Source: Alistipes sp. (GTDB lineage: Bacteria; Bacteroidota; Bacteroidia; Bacteroidales; Rikenellaceae). From it: a stretch of 64,000 nt of DNA. Under the pieces are notes generated by a model. That model had not been told where the DNA came from, made no database searches, and saw only the letters and a list, made by a program, of their open reading frames with translations. The DNA is taken from assembly GCA_021201825.1 (NCBI GenBank), contig JAJQED010000041.1:124001-188000 (forward strand), read 5' to 3'. Below are positions 63,968 through 64,000 of this stretch, one piece after another. Position 1 is the stretch's first letter. Every line of letters starts with the position of its first letter. The translations under genes and the position numbers were made by a program.

Positions 63968-64000
63968 TGCTTAGGGAAGCCCAAAGGCTTACCCCCGCAT

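Overview
The window is an ordinary chromosomal stretch of a Gram-negative Bacteroidota bacterium, most likely a member of the order Bacteroidales. Evidence: a SusC/SusD pair, lipoproteins carrying the acidic SDDD-type export signal after the lipobox cysteine, a fused MurF-Alr, a DUF4492 gene in front of cydAB, and many promoters of the Bacteroidota type (TTTG, about 19 bases, TAnnTTTG) with few Shine-Dalgarno sequences. Most genes are GC-rich. The exceptions are the gene at 20815-23601, which is clearly AT-rich, and to a lesser degree the Sus block at 54.2-60.3 kb. The genus cannot be fixed from this sequence alone.

Layout. 0-4.1 kb (+): the 3' part of ahcY, the murF-alr fusion and an RsmI-like methyltransferase. 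4.1-10.7 kb (-): a DUF2148 iron-sulfur protein, a secreted alpha/beta hydrolase, the NfnAB flavin transhydrogenase pair, a DUF1573 protein and bioB. bioD diverges from bioB through interleaved promoters. 11.5-13.7 kb (+): three tandem paralogous surface lipoproteins, each preceded by a small hairpin with the same CACCCCG loop. 13.7-17.1 kb (-): the dTDP-L-rhamnose operon rfbA-rfbC-rfbD-rfbB. 17.3-20.5 kb (+): an oligopeptide transporter and peptidase T. 20.6-23.6 kb: tRNA-Gln(CTG), followed by the most unusual gene of the window, a membrane-anchored P-loop NTPase with about 14 pentatricopeptide-like repeats. 23.6-29.5 kb (-): a five-gene cluster of a degenerate LytM protein, dxr, rseP, threonine aldolase and radA.

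29.7-35.7 kb (+): a sugar nucleotidyltransferase, galM and an SSS-family transporter, then a GH92 mannosidase. 35.8-37.3 kb (-): a TPM-domain protein and LemA. 37.6-40.6 kb (+): DUF4492-cydA-cydB, the cytochrome bd oxidase. 40.8-47.2 kb: scattered single genes (a BACON-like lipoprotein, a Gdx-type SMR exporter, an acyl-ACP thioesterase, cysK, an orphan LuxR regulator, an AraC regulator and an SDR). 47.3-52.1 kb (+): glycerol catabolism glpD-glpK-glpF plus an outer-membrane protein. 52.2-54.2 kb (+): an alpha/beta hydrolase and a dicarboxylate or amino-acid symporter. 54.3-63.0 kb: a small polysaccharide utilisation locus (SusC, SusD, surface lipoprotein, divergent GH78 alpha-L-rhamnosidase). 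It is separated from the symporter by a 32-bp perfect inverted repeat that contains one stop codon and touches the other. The window ends with a HAD phosphatase and a CAT-anticodon tRNA.

The best candidate for an undescribed system is the STAND-like NTPase-PPR protein at 20815-23601. It is a single AT-rich gene with its own promoter, just downstream of a tRNA gene, and its repeats have a dominant period of 32 residues instead of 35. Its architecture resembles single-gene anti-phage STAND sensors, but that role is an inference. The second candidate is the shared hairpin-loop element in the leaders of the three tandem lipoproteins.
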